Shown here: piece by piece, positions 10,918 to 22,109 of the stretch
How the letters are laid out: each line of letters begins with the position of its first letter
Position numbering within the stretch: the stretch's first letter is position 1
NCBI GenBank assembly: GCA_028554645.1
Contig: JAQOOI010000063.1
Span: 186,001-250,000 of the forward strand
Direction: 5' to 3'
Source: Omphalotus guepiniiformis
Lineage: Eukaryota > Basidiomycota > Agaricomycetes > Agaricales > Omphalotaceae
DNA length: 64,000 bases
Position numbers and translations under genes: made by a program
Notes under the pieces: generated by a model
Told to the model about the DNA's origin: nothing
Database searches by the model: none
Seen by the model: only the letters and a program-made list of their open reading frames with translations

Positions 10918-12672
10918 ATGTATTCGGAGTACTCTCACTCCAATCCTTTACCCGTTGACACTAGATCAACCTCAAATACAATCACAGTTCACGACCTTCC
11001 TTACGAACTTCTCACTCAGATATTTCTCCTCAACTGGGTTCATCGAGTACCAGGAGAGTACTCCATACGTGGACTCACTCTGAGTAGCGTGTGTTCTCGC
11101 TGGAGAGCAGTCGCTTTATCCTTACCACGACTCTGGAGCGCAATACATATTCTCTCGCATGAGAACCCAGATTCGCCCAAAGCTATTTCCTTCGTGCGGC
11201 TCCACCTTGATCGATCGAGGGATGAGTTATTGGAAGTGTTTATTGGTGCTCCGTCGATAAGGCTCCTGGAGATAATGTTGACACATTCGAAGAGGTGGAG
11301 AAGAGCGTATATTGTATTGGATTCTGAGAGCGTGCGGAGGTTGGATTTTGAGAATGATTATCGAGGGGGATTTCCGGTTCTTGAAGATCTACATCTTTCA
11401 TCGGGGTTTAATCTTCCTCATCGTGTTCGCGGACATGGACTATTCCCCGCAAACACCTATATCCGACTCTTTACCCACTCGCCTAGCCTTCGTAACCTCC
11501 ACATCAACATACCCTCTCTCCGACTCGACCAGCTTGATCTCCCTTGGTCCCAGATTCACACACTTTCCATGAGCGGCGCGAATATGGATGAAGTCTACGC
11601 TGTGTTAAGACTCTGCTCACAAAGCATCGTATCTGCGTCGTTCGATAAGTGTAGTGAGGATTTATCTTATAGCGATCGTGCTGTGGAGTGTGTTTGTCCT
11701 CGATTGGAAGATTTGATTATCAAGATCGACCGGAGGTGCACGACGCTTGGGAATGGTTTTGTTGGGTGTGTGGTTCCGCGATTACGGAGGGTGGAGATAT
11801 CTAGCGAGATTGTCTTTACTTCGAGAGAGTGGGAGAGGGAGATACCTCATAACGAGTCAGTCATTCAGGAATTGACGGCGCTTTTGGTTGGGTCGCCTTG
11901 CAGTTACAACAGCAGCGGGACCATGATCACTTCTCTCACATTCTCAGGAATCAATTACACCCCTCATCAGCTCCTTGGACTTCTTAGAACGACACCGAAT
12001 CTAGTCAAACTTGATCTATGTGATGTAGGCTACAGATCGAGAAACTTTCAACAGCTCAGCCCGGACATTTTCATGATGATGATTGCTGAAGCTGAATCTT
12101 CGCCGTCGGTTCAAGCACTGACTGGCAGTGGAGATGAACGACTCGGAATACAATCCCTTTCGTGCTTGGACGGACAACTTGAACCTGCATCGTCAACGTT
12201 GATGTCGATGTCAAGAACGACTCGTTTGTTACCCAGACTCAGAGAATTTGGGATAGACGTCCCGGCACGGATATCAGAGGAAAGTTCTGGTTTGGGGTAT
12301 ATGAACCTACAATGTCTATGTTCGATGATCGAGTCGCGACGACTAGGGTGCGGGGCTCAACGTATTCGTTCTTGCCATCCCGGATTTACTCACACCGACG
12401 ATCCCTACGAAGACGACAACGGAATACCAAGCCCCGTTTTGCCGGTATATACCATCACCAACCACGGTACCACCGTAGGCGCATCAAGCGTGCCCCGCAA
12501 CTACCCTGGAGGATTCATGTCAAGCAGTCGGTTTGGTTGCGTGGCTCTACGAAAGGTGAATTTGGGTCCGTTTTGGAGGTTACGGCTGCCTGGGGAGATT
12601 AAAGAGCGAGTGTGTGCGCTTGAGGAGGGTGGGTTGGTGGTTTGTGGGTCTGTTGTTCGGGGTGGGTTTTAG
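10918..12672 (+). CDS. F-box protein with leucine-rich-like body
   Basis: A single exon of 584 codons, unusual here, where most genes are intron-rich. The F-box lies at residues about 23-75: DLPYELLTQIFLLNWVH, then LSSVCSRWRAVALSLPRLW, the standard basidiomycete F-box-like pattern with the W-R-x-V-A and L-W landmarks. The rest holds irregular leucine-rich segments such as LEDLHLSSGF, LRNLHINIPSL, LTSLTFSGINY and LVKLDLCDVGY, as in F-box/LRR substrate receptors of SCF ubiquitin ligases. Agaricomycetes carry large, fast-evolving families of these, so no ortholog or substrate can be named. The start is the first ATG of the open frame and immediately precedes the F-box. Confidence 0.9.
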   Translation: MYSEYSHSNPLPVDTRSTSNTITVHDLPYELLTQIFLLNWVHRVPGEYSIRGLTLSSVCSRWRAVALSLPRLWSAIHILSHENPDSPKAISFVRLHLDRSRDELLEVFIGAPSIRLLEIMLTHSKRWRRAYIVLDSESVRRLDFENDYRGGFPVLEDLHLSSGFNLPHRVRGHGLFPANTYIRLFTHSPSLRNLHINIPSLRLDQLDLPWSQIHTLSMSGANMDEVYAVLRLCSQSIVSASFDKCSEDLSYSDRAVECVCPRLEDLIIKIDRRCTTLGNGFVGCVVPRLRRVEISSEIVFTSREWEREIPHNESVIQELTALLVGSPCSYNSSGTMITSLTFSGINYTPHQLLGLLRTTPNLVKLDLCDVGYRSRNFQQLSPDIFMMMIAEAESSPSVQALTGSGDERLGIQSLSCLDGQLEPASSTLMSMSRTTRLLPRLREFGIDVPARISEESSGLGYMNLQCLCSMIESRRLGCGAQRIRSCHPGFTHTDDPYEDDNGIPSPVLPVYTITNHGTTVGASSVPRNYPGGFMSSSRFGCVALRKVNLGPFWRLRLPGEIKERVCALEEGGLVVCGSVVRGGF

Positions 12673-13074
12673 GTGGGGTTTTAGGTGGGGTGATTACATC
12701 GTGCTTGCAGTGGTGTATGTTTATGCTATGCCTATGGTGTGCAGGATGCGTCTTTCTATGGGTAAACACTGGGAATCTAGAGTGCTGGGTTCCACACAAG
12801 GAGTCGATAGAATATCGTCGCGTGCAGGCTGGAGTACCGACCGCTGTGCGATTGACGTGCTGAATGTTATGTTTTCATAACAAAGTCTTTCCCGCTTGCT
12901 GGTGGTCTCGCAACGGGTCGACAAATAGTGACTTTAGATAGGACGAGAGTTTGATTACTTGTTATTGTTGAGATACAGATGAAGGTGTTGGATACAGTAG
13001 ATGCACAAATATTAGAAGGGTATATTGATCTAGACCCGGATATCATTTCTTCAAAACCTCAAGTTCCTAGATAT
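12673..13074. other. Convergent intergenic spacer
   Basis: About 400 bp between the 3' ends of the F-box gene (+) and SPC19 (-). GGGTTTTAGGTGGGG is repeated right at the F-box stop. Nothing else is recognised. Confidence 0.5.
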
Positions 13075-13902
13075 TCATGAGCTTCGCGTTTTTTTGAGAC
13101 GCAAGGGGAGTATACACACCAACGCTTCAACCTCAGCTTGTATAGCCTCCAACTCGCTCTGTAAACGTTCCCTCTGCTTCGTAAGACCCTGTACTCGTCT
13201 CTGTTCCAACTTTTGAGCTGCCATCGTCGTTCCTGCTGTAGGTCTTTGTGGACGTAGCTGTGCTGCATCGAGCTACAGTAGATTAAAGAGGGGAGGTCAA
13301 AGAAAGATCATGTTCAATGATTATTGATGATAATGATTATAATACATACCTTTGCCTGAAGCTGAGATTCTTTCTTCTGAAGCGCTTTAAGACCTTGCTC
13401 GGCGCGATCTATGAGTTCTATCACGGCTGGTTCTATGTCGTCTATCATAGAAGCTTTGTATCTCTTTACAGTGGCTTCGTCGATTAATGTGAATACCTGT
13501 TGGGATTGGAAAGATAGATGATTAGGTCGGGGGTAACGACGCGAGAACAGCGACGATGCATGCCAAAGAGAGGGGGAGGGGGGTTTCTTACCCTCTGATT
13601 CGAAAGGACTTTGGTCATACGTGGTAGATCGAGCGTTCCATTTCGTAGAAGGACACCGATTTCGTGTGCCTGTTAAATAAAAACATTGTGGGTTCGAGGG
13701 AGGTTCAAACCGCGCCAGTGGTGGCAAGAAAGACGGGATATGTAGATTAAGTACATACCTCCTCACAACAATCCTCTAAAGCCGCTACACATTCTTCTAG
13801 ATCTGGTGGACATACAGCTTGAATGTCGCCACGGTAAACTTCTGGACCTCGAGAGAAAACTGATTCTCTTCCTTTTAGATTTGCACGAGAGAGTCGAGAC
13901 AT
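13075..13902 (-). CDS. SPC19: DASH/Dam1 complex subunit Spc19
   Basis: Four exons: 13902-13759, 13669-13592, 13496-13350, 13272-13075. Every exon is a whole number of codons (144, 78, 147, 198 nt), giving 188 aa. The N-terminal half carries the Spc19 hallmark: CVAALEDCCEE, then LLRNGTLDLPRMTKVLSNQR and FTLIDEATVKRYKASM, which matches the family pattern of a short helix, D-x-P-R-x-x-K-V-L and F-E/T-L-I. The rest is coiled coil (LIDRAEQGLKALQKKESQLQ, then QLEAIQAEVEAL-type heptads). Spc19 is a core protein of the ten-subunit ring that couples kinetochores to microtubule plus ends. It starts 337 bp from KEX1 in divergent orientation. Confidence 0.85.
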
Positions 13903-14066
13903 GCGATGTTTCAGTGCTAGTTTCAGTGCGAGTGCTATAAGCGGAAGTGAGTATTCAATTTATTTTGATGGGATGGGCTGCGGAACCTTTTTCAGGGCAT
14001 AAGTGTCCGACCGGAGTCTTTCTGCTTCATCCTCATTCCAGCAAAACGCTCTCTCTACGATTTTAT

Positions 14067-14111
14067 TCTACGACAAACTTATCATAATTCATTCTTCATT
14101 TTTGTCGTAGA
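14067..14111. promoter_or_regulatory. 11-bp perfect inverted repeat in the SPC19-KEX1 divergent promoter
   Basis: TCTACGACAAA at 14067-14077 is mirrored by TTTGTCGTA plus GA at 14101-14111, with a 23-nt AT-rich spacer. A partial extra copy, TCTACGA, lies at about 14053. The spacing suggests a dimeric regulator site or a hairpin in a transcript. It is one of few strong palindromes in the 337-bp divergent region. Confidence 0.4.
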
Positions 14112-14239
14112 CTCTCTCATCTGGTCGCTCAGCGCCGCAAAAGGCGACACCCTCTCGTTATTTATTCAAAGAGAGGTCGGGTCGCAAAAAAAGTCTGAGC
14201 TGTTCTGGGGTTACGTTCACCGGCCACCGTGACGAAGGG

Positions 14240-16910
14240 ATGTTTCTGCTTCAACGCCATTGTTCACGGTTTCTGGGTATCATCCTAACACTATCCCAAG
14301 TAATATTACCTTCATTATCAGCCCCAACCGATAGTGAGTTACTTTCCTTTCAGCTTTTCAATACGTCCGCCTTCCGCAGCGCTGCTCACGCCGACACGTA
14401 TTGTCTAAGTCTAGTACCTTCCGCTGCTTCATTCTGGGTCCCTTCTCTACCTGATATCCATCAAGATCCTTTACACCCTCTAAGTATCTACGCAGGTCAT
14501 ATCTCCTCTGACCCACATGCGTCAGAAGCAGCGCCGACAGATGTCACTGCGCATTTGTATTTCGTGATGGTGAAGAATCGTAGGACGGCTGATAGAGAGA
14601 GGGTGATGTTTTGGTTTAATGTATGTCCTCTTCTTGTTTCATTTAGTTTGTCGTTTGCTGAATTATGGGTGTGTGTTTATTTTCTAGGGAGGCCCGGGGT
14701 GCTCTTCGTTTGATGGGCTAATGATGGAGGTTGGTCCGTGGAGGATGGATGGGAAAGGTGGATTCAAAGTTGCTGAAGGCGGTTGGGAAGAGTACACGAC
14801 AATGATATACGGTACGCCTTTCATACTCTCCAGGTCTTGGTTCTCTTGTAGCTCAACTTGCGCGCACGCGCGTTTTCAGTGGACCAACCAGCCGGTACAG
14901 GATTCTCATACACGAGCACAAACCGCTACGTACACACTCTAGAACAAGCTTCAGATCAATTCGTAGAATTTCTACGCAACTTTTACAAGGTGTTCCCAGA
15001 ATATCAACGTATGGACGTACGTTACCCCCTCCTCTCTCTCCTTGGACCGTTGTTATACCAAACAAATCACTGATTCACCAGCGTGTTATGATCTTGTAGA
15101 CATACCTCGGTGGCGAGAGCTATGCAGGGCAGTATATACCTTACTTTGGTGAGTCCCGAGGCAGTTCTCACTGCCACGTCCATAACTGACACTGAAAACG
15201 CGGAATAGCCGACTACATCCTCAATTCCGACCTTGGTGTACCATTGAAAGGTGCTGCAATAGGGAATGGTTGGATCGACGCGAAGAGACAGTATCCCTCT
15301 TTCATTGACTACGCGGTCAAGGTTGGGATACTGGAAGAAAATTCTGATGTGTGTTTTTTTGTTTCTCGTTGTTCTGCGAGTGGTTATTGAAAAGACGCGG
15401 TGTTGTAGCCATGGAAAGACGCGAGGAAGAAAACTGATGCGTGTATAGAAGAAGTTAATGCTATAACGGGTAGAGAACCTATTAGTGTTCGGTCGTGTGA
15501 GGGATTGTTGTTGGATGTTACTTCTGTTCGAGAACGAGTGTACGTCTTTTATGTCCCTTTGTCTTCGCTTGTCTCGGTGGTGAAAAGCTGATGTATATTG
15601 TTTAGTGTCGATGGGAAGAATATGTGTATCAACATTTACGATATACGATTTGACGATACGAGTCCTGCATGCGGGATGAATTGGCCTCCGGATATTCACC
15701 CTGTTACTACTTATCTCGACGTGCGCCTCCTTTATTCCCCATTCTCCCCACATCCAACTTACCCACTAAATCACTTCTTCTCGACCGCAAAGACGTCGTA
15801 CAAGCACTACACGCCTCTGACCACTCTCAATCATGGGTCGAATGTCGTGGACGTATTCACTCCGAGCTACACGAGCAAGAATCTAATTCTTCAATTACTG
15901 TTCTACCGAGGGTGTTGGAGAAGATACCGGTTTTGCTTTTTGCTGGTGATCAGGATTTGATATGTAATTATGTGGGTCAAGAGGCGATTATTAAGGCTAT
16001 GACTTGGAATGGGGAGACTGGGCTTGGGGTATGTCGTTTCTTTTTCAGTTTCCACTGTAGAGCGTTGTGGGTTTATTGATATTGATTGGGTGGTATTATA
16101 GACGGTTCAAACGCAATCGTGGAGCGTTGATGGTGTTCCGGCTGGGACGTGGGTTACATCGAGAAACCTTACATATACTAAAGTGAGTCCAATCAATCAA
16201 TCAATACTTTCCTCTGAACCTCATCGTTCTTGAATAGATTTTCAATGCCTCACATATGGCCCCATTCGACCTACCTCACGTCACGCACGATATGATCCTG
16301 CGATTCATGGGCGTCGACTTTTCTTCAATCATCGAAGGCAGCGCAAAGATACCGAGTACTGTTGGTTCGGATGCGAAACCAAAGTTTTTAGAGGGGACTG
16401 AGACGGAGGTTGGACCTAGTGTGCCGACTGGAAAGACGCCTCAGCAGGATAAAGCTATGTGGGAAGGTGAGCGAGCATGTTTGCCGTGTGTGTGTGTTTT
16501 GAGATACACGATTTTAACGGTTTTCGTGTTTATTTTGTGAAGCATATTACAACGCGGGTTCAGCAGCTCTAGTTCTGATTATTATTGTTTTGTTCATTGG
16601 GGTATTTTTATGGTGGAGACGTCGAAGGTCGCGTGGGTTACATCTTCCTTTGAATACTCGGACTGAGGAGGAGGAGAATATTCCGCTGACTACTTCTATG
16701 AGGAATGGGAATGGGGATGGGGATGGGTTTCAGGATGGTGAAGGGGATGGGGATGATGGGGAGATGTTTAGGCAGCGGCAACGGCTGGGAAAGGGGAAGG
16801 GAAAGGGGAAGCAGAGAGCGGTTGATGTTGAGGAGGTTGAGAAGCCGATATTTGATGTTGGGGATAGTGATGATGAAGATGAGGGGAAGGATAGTAGGTA
16901 TAAGGAATAG
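14240..16910 (+). CDS. KEX1: Pheromone-processing serine carboxypeptidase KEX1
   Basis: Exons: 14240-14333, 14415-14620, 14688-14811, 14880-15016, 15100-15148, 15209-15348, 15409-15539, 15606-15720, 15786-16028, 16102-16182, 16238-16466, 16543-16910; 638 aa. Order of parts: signal peptide; WVPSLPDI entry of peptidase S10; oxyanion motif GGPGCSS; catalytic Ser in GGESYAGQY; catalytic Asp in [10 protein letters not shown]; catalytic His in NASHMAPFD; a Thr/Pro stalk; a single transmembrane helix ([17 protein letters not shown]); a basic stop-transfer RRRR; and an acidic cytosolic tail. This is the Golgi KEX1 architecture, removing C-terminal Lys/Arg after Kex2 cleavage. The first intron (81 nt, in frame, no stop) could be retained. 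The intron at 15721-15785 is anomalous: keeping the conserved [12 protein letters not shown] needs a GT...AC end. Confidence 0.95.
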
Positions 16911-17080
16911 GTATTGTCCAGTTGAGGTCGACGTTTATGTAGGATGAATGGAAAAAAACTTTTTTGTGTTGTTTTTTTTTGTTTCGTGTCTCATTGGGGC
17001 GGATAGTTTATTGGCACACAGAATGAAAAACTTCTCAGTGTTCGAGCTGAATGTTGTACTCTTTTCTGAACGTTTTTGAA
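16911..17080. other. KEX1 3' flank with poly-T/A tracts
   Basis: AT-rich stretch containing T-runs near 16960-16985, which fits a 3' UTR and polyadenylation region. No gene seen. Confidence 0.4.
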
Positions 17081-18113
17081 CCAATAACTGTATTTCAGGA
17101 GGATAAAAAACACGAACGACAAAAGAAAAAAAATAAAAATAAAAAAAACTATCTATGTAAATAAACCTGTCTGCGCCTATGGTTTCACCAAACCGTCAAA
17201 GCCACATAGTAACTCATACAGCCGGTTACAGAATATAGTGCCGCGTCAACATGAAGCCCATCCTACTCAAGCCCTCTTCGAAAAGAAAAAGACGAGCCAG
17301 ACGAACTCCCCGACGCTCATTCTCGTGAGCATCCACTCCCTCCCGTCGAATCCCAAAGGAAACCCAAAAGAGAACTCCCAAAGGAAACCTAAAGGAAGAA
17401 GCAAACACCTGCCTCCGTCAACCAGAACTTTATCAACGCCATACAAAACGAGTTAACGCTTTGTTGCTCGAATTGAGCTAAACGCTTCGGTTGGTTGAAT
17501 TCGGACACTTGGGGGTTCGGGAAGTTTGGGAGGGGGCGTTTTATAGTGGGATTTGGCGGAGTGTGAATTTGGGTCACGTGGAAGTGAGGTGTACCGAGAG
17601 GCGCTTGGGCAGGGCTGGAAGGAAGAATTTCATTCCTCAGGTATTGGTATTGATATTGAAGTTGACGACCATGCAGGTCGATGTCTAGGATGGATGGATG
17701 GATGGAAAGAGCTTTGAAGAATTCGTGTATCAGGGAGGATAATTTATTGGGATACGGTAACGGTTTAAAACCACAACAACAGTTACTGTATTGTAGGAGG
17801 CAAAACTTAACAAATGTACAACAAAGTAAATAATAATTAATAAAGTGTCTGCCTATGGTTCCACCCAACCGTCAAAGCCACATAAGTAGCACAATACGGC
17901 CGGTTACAGAATATAGTGCTGCGTCTGTAAGTCATGCTGGATGCGGCCGACCCAGACGCTTCTTCTCGTGAGCATCCGCTCCCTTGCATGGGAGGGAGCA
18001 TTGGACACCTGCCTCCGTCAACCAGAACTTTATCAACGCCATACAAAGCGAATTAACGCCTTGTTGCTCGAATAAAGAGCTGAACGCTTCGGTTGGTTGA
18101 ATCGGACACTTGA
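17081..18113. repeat. Direct duplication of a noncoding segment (two diverged copies)
   Basis: Copy 1 spans about 17081-17509 and copy 2 about 17775-18113. Three blocks recur in the same order and orientation: one with CCGTCAAAGCCACATA and GGTTACAGAATATAGTGC, one with TCTCGTGAGCATCC, and one starting at the run GCCTCCGTCAACCAGAACTT and ending in a shared TCGGACACTT. Identity in the last block is high (about 100 bp with few changes). Copy 1 carries extra A-rich sequence in its middle. Reading frames differ between copies through 1-nt indels, so conservation is not coding in any single frame. The unit has no recognised RNA family signature. Confidence 0.75.
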
Positions 18114-18321
18114 AGATTCAAAGTTAAAGTTTTGCGGGTTTCTATACTGAGCGGAGCTTGAAATCTGCAGTGCATGGATCATGATCAGAGGTGAACGAAG
18201 GCTGACTGATCTATGACGTTCCGTGTCGCTTAGTCCTTCACATGCACTCAGTCAGTAGAGTGTCCTGAGGAGAGATGTGTACTCGAAATGTCTCAGAACC
18301 TCATCTTTCTCACTTACTACC

Positions 18322-20173
18322 ATGTCAACTGTATCTCACCGTATACTTCGTCATGGTGTCCTCAATTTCCCTCGTCCAACCCCTGCGTCTAAAGTGATCA
18401 CAGAGAATCTTTTGTTGAAAGATGCTCAGAGTCATCATTGTTACTTCCGGACTGCTGGACTTCATAATCATCTCAGTCATCAGTAAGTCCCAAGTAGTTT
18501 TATCCATATTCTACTCGTAACGTCAAGTGGAACCGAAACTGAAGCTTGAATACGTTTGCAGTCTCTTGGCTGCGTACGATTTAGGCGCTTCTTCAGGTCT
18601 TTTGCAGAAGATCTACGATGACGAAGCAAGTATTCAACGACCGATTATGCTTGAAGATCAGGACAAGAAGATACATGTCACCACAGAAAATTGGGTTCAG
18701 CATGTTGGAAATCCAAAGTGAGTCTGCTTGTGGCTACTTTCTACTACAGACGGGAAGTTTGACATATAAAACAGCGCGTATGGTGGCTTCTTCGCGTTCT
18801 TCCAGGATCGTATCAGCTCAGCCGGTGTGTTGAGTACGCTCGAGGAATATATATTTTCTTCGTCTGCCAACGACCAGGGTGTAAATATGCTTGTTCGTCT
18901 CATGAGCGGAGCGTAAGCAATGTCTCGTCTACCTTAATGCCTCTATCATCGGCTCATATTTACCTCTGGTTCAAGTCTTCACCCATTCATTCAGATTGGG
19001 GTAAGTCTCAGTTCCATACACCATGTATTGGGATGTTTATGCATGTCATCGTTGTAGTATGGGCTAGAGTTCGGCAACGATACATTGATATCGACAGGTC
19101 TAGCAATTTTCTTCGTAATTTATCCTTCTCGTCTGATGCGTCTCTCAGGTCTAGCACAAACTGCCATCCACACCCCTCTACCCTCTATCATATTCCAAGA
19201 AGAGAAACCATCTGGACAAGAAACAAACGGGAAACCCGCTAGCAGACCAAACGACACCAAAAGAAACCCCTCTAGTGGTCTTTCGGTCCTCGAAATCATG
19301 AAACAAGTCTACGATTCATCTATCCTTCACCCAGTCATGCCATACGACCCCGATGCCCTAGTGAACGCTCGCATCAAAGCTGTCTTGTGCGATGGCCGTC
19401 CAGAGGAAATCCGTCGACTTTGTTCCCAATTCCACGTCGACGAAACAATGAGCACACAAGAAATGAACGATAAAGTGGAAGAATGTATCTGGACTTCAAC
19501 CCTCTTGCTTTTCGCGACTGGAAGAGAAGGGAGGAAACCACGTTTGGATTTTTTCCTCATGCATCTCGTCACTTCGTCGATCTTCTTAAGGTCGTACGTT
19601 GATGTGTTGAAGAATCCAGCGCATAAAGCGAGAGTTATTAAAGTGTTTTTACCTTCGATTATTCTTCTTGTGTTGTCTAGGGGTCGACCGATTATTAGAC
19701 CAGAGTTGGTTATGCAGGCTACGGACAAACCACGTCCGCCTCTTACACCAGACGACCTCTACAAACCCGACAAAACGAGCGTTGGGAGTCCTTTGGAGGA
19801 CGACGAATACGACCCTTGGCCTGCATTAATCGCATGTGCGACCTACGCACCAGACTCCCACGTCCTCAAAACAATGCGAACATTGGTATTCGCCGCGCGC
19901 GAATACGGTGATACACCCGCTGGAGGAGTTATTGGTGCTTTTGCGCGTGGTGGACCGGTTGTGCCTGGGACTGGGGAGCAAATTGATACGGAGACGTTGG
20001 TTGGTTGTGCGAGATTGGATGGGTTAGTTTTTGTTCGTGCTGCTGGGATGTTGATGGATTATATGGGTTGGACGATTTATGGGCAGAGTGCGAGAGGTGA
20101 TTGGGATAGGAGTGCGCTTGGGTGGGATGATGCTTGGGGTAATGAGATTGATATTGAGGGTTGTGATGTCTAG
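18322..20173 (+). CDS. Questin oxidase-like / AflY-type oxidoreductase
   Basis: Six exons: 18322-18482, 18562-18717, 18775-18912, 18976-19000, 19058-19097, 19149-20173; 1545 nt, 514 aa. The ATG at 18322 is chosen because the upstream frame has only a GTG. Landmarks of the questin-oxidase-like family (PF14027 type) are LLAAYDLGAS near the N-terminus, a W-x-x-H-x-G segment (NWVQHVGNPN), YGGFFAFFQD, the conserved HPFIQIGYGLEFG and ETLVGCARLDG in the C-terminal part. Characterised members (Aspergillus AflY and GedK) perform Baeyer-Villiger-type ring opening of anthraquinones, but most basidiomycete members lie outside clusters with no known substrate. No polyketide synthase or tailoring enzyme is adjacent here. 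The exon of 25 nt (18976-19000) is very short. Confidence 0.9.
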
Positions 20174-20571
20174 GGATGTCAAGGGTTTGTTTTTTGTATC
20201 AGATAGGTAAAATATTTGTTTGTACTTGTACTTGTGTGTAGTAGTAAAATCGGAAGGAATTGTATCGCTTGTCATTCTCGAGTTCGTTGGGGGTGAAATG
20301 ATTTAGTTATTTAACAACACGCAACATACATTCTGCATCGCACCATTACAGACACCCAGAAATCATTTCTACTATCCGTAAATAGATTTTAAATACATCC
20401 CTCCTCGCACATCGCGACCCCCTCATACTAAAGTCTGGCAAAGAGGTCGAACACACCACACCACCGGACATAAATTTACTCGGCGAAGCAGAACCATCAA
20501 CCAACAACAAGTGATGGCAATTGGCCGTCCGAGTTTCGACGTTGTCCGTCCGTCCCACAACAAAATAGCAT
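20174..20571. other. Convergent intergenic spacer
   Basis: About 400 bp between two 3' ends. No gene or structured element recognised. Confidence 0.5.
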
Positions 20572-21888
20572 CTACTTCTTCGACTTTATCTTCCTTTGCT
20601 TCGCTCCCCCGCTTTTACCAACAGATCCAGATCCTGAAGCAGATGCAGATACATCCGCGGGCTTGGACGACCCTGCTGGGTGCTGTGTCGTCGCCTGTCC
20701 CTGTCCCTGTCCCTGTACCCGCGTCTGCGTCTGCGAAGCCGCCTTCGCAGAAGGTTTATGCAAAAACTGAATAATCAGAGACGCAAGACTGCCCGATATA
20801 ATATACAATAGCCATTTAGGAAGTAAAACCGCCGCGTTGTAGATCTTCGTGAGAGTTAGAGCGAAGTAATGCATGATGTATTCGCTGGGTCGAGGGGAAG
20901 GGAAGGGTTACTCGTTAGTTTGATAGAATAGAATAGAATAGAGGGTGGAGCTGAGGGGGAGCGGGAAGACTCACTTTCTACCGTTTGGTGCGAAGGATGA
21001 AGACCAAGGAGGAGTTTGTAGGTAGTATTGACCTTTTAGAAATTCGCGGAATGCACCGTCACGTAGACGTAGATGTTGTGGTCTGTAGAATCGTAATGAT
21101 TCACCGCGGTCTTTGATTATGACGAACGAGGGAGCTCTAAAGACGAATCATCGTTAGCTTGAGTGGGACTGGGAGAGGTGATTCCTGCTTACTGCCAAAG
21201 ACCCCATTTCGTAGTGAGATAAGTGACATTGAGATAATCTATCCGTGCCCAACGTAAATTCGGTATATCGCCCGCAATGAGAGTTTCATTGAATGCTTCG
21301 TCAAAAATTTCGTCAATCATCTGAGATAGACCGCCTTGGTGGTTGGATGCTGCAGACCTGGGGTATCAAACCAAAAAAAAAACAAATAAGTAAGACGAAA
21401 CGAAAACCAGAAAACCAGAAAACCAGAAATTAAACTGACACAACAACAACCCAAGTCCTATCACGCTCCTCTTCAGGCTCAAGCCTCTCATCAACAATCA
21501 TTTCACCATAATTCTCATCAGTCAAAAAAGGAATCCTTAAATCCCAAGGCGATTGCTGTTCCTCGAGGTTATTCAACCTCTCAGTGATATTAACACCTGC
21601 TTTAGCGAATAAATTCGCTACGGGTTCTGAAGATAGTATTCGACTTAGGTCGAAAGGTCCTTTCTTGTTCTGTGGTCGGGCGTTGGCGTTGGATGATCCT
21701 GCCGAACCAGCTTCAGCTTCAGCTTGGGATTGAGATTGAGCGTCGGACTGTGGGCCTGGGGTGAACGACGGTAAGGCAGCGACGGCTTCGGTTGTTAGCC
21801 TTTGACCAGGTTTCCATCCCTCTGAAAAGTACTGAGCGTTAACGCAAGAGCAAGAGAAGAAAACGAATGAGAGCCAGGATAGCTTCAT
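20572..21888 (-). CDS. Secretory-pathway single-pass membrane protein, possible thioredoxin-fold domain
   Basis: Four exons: 21888-21440, 21357-21193, 21136-20975, 20884-20572; 1089 nt, 362 aa. A signal peptide (MKLSWLSFVFFSCSCVNAQ) is followed by a Ser/Ala/Gln-rich region. A globular domain then has segments resembling a thioredoxin fold: DRTWVVVVS early, RWARIDYLNVTYLTTKWGL, and APSFVIIKDRG followed by LRFYRPQHLR. No CxxC is present, so any such fold would not be a redox enzyme. One transmembrane helix (LLPKWLLYIISGSLASLIIQ) precedes a Gln/Ser/Lys-rich tail ending KIKSKK, which could act as an ER-retrieval-like dilysine signal. Family assignment is inference; the gene model is well supported by splice phases. 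Confidence 0.8.
20690..20724. repeat. CCTGTC hexamer microsatellite in coding tail
   Basis: Four to five CCTGTC-like units within the last exon of the preceding gene encode a Gly-Gln dipeptide run on the minus strand. In frame, so length variation is tolerated. Confidence 0.7.
21402..21430. repeat. GAAAACCA x3 tandem repeat in an intron
   Basis: Three perfect copies of the 8-mer lie at the 5' end (minus strand) of the first intron of the thioredoxin-like gene, next to an A-rich run. Confidence 0.7.
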
Positions 21889-22109
21889 GGTGGTTGGTGG
21901 ATGAGGGACACAATTGTTATCATTCCTTGGCCTGATGGGAAAGGGACGGGTGCACAAGGTACAAAGATACGGATCACGCGTTGCTCTGCTTCCCCTCCGA
22001 CTTCTCCAGTCCGACCTCCGAACATGCAAAGTATGTGATTCACTATTCAGTATACATACCATACTTAAAACATAGCTACCACTTTCAATAAGTAAACGAT
22101 TGCTTGTGG

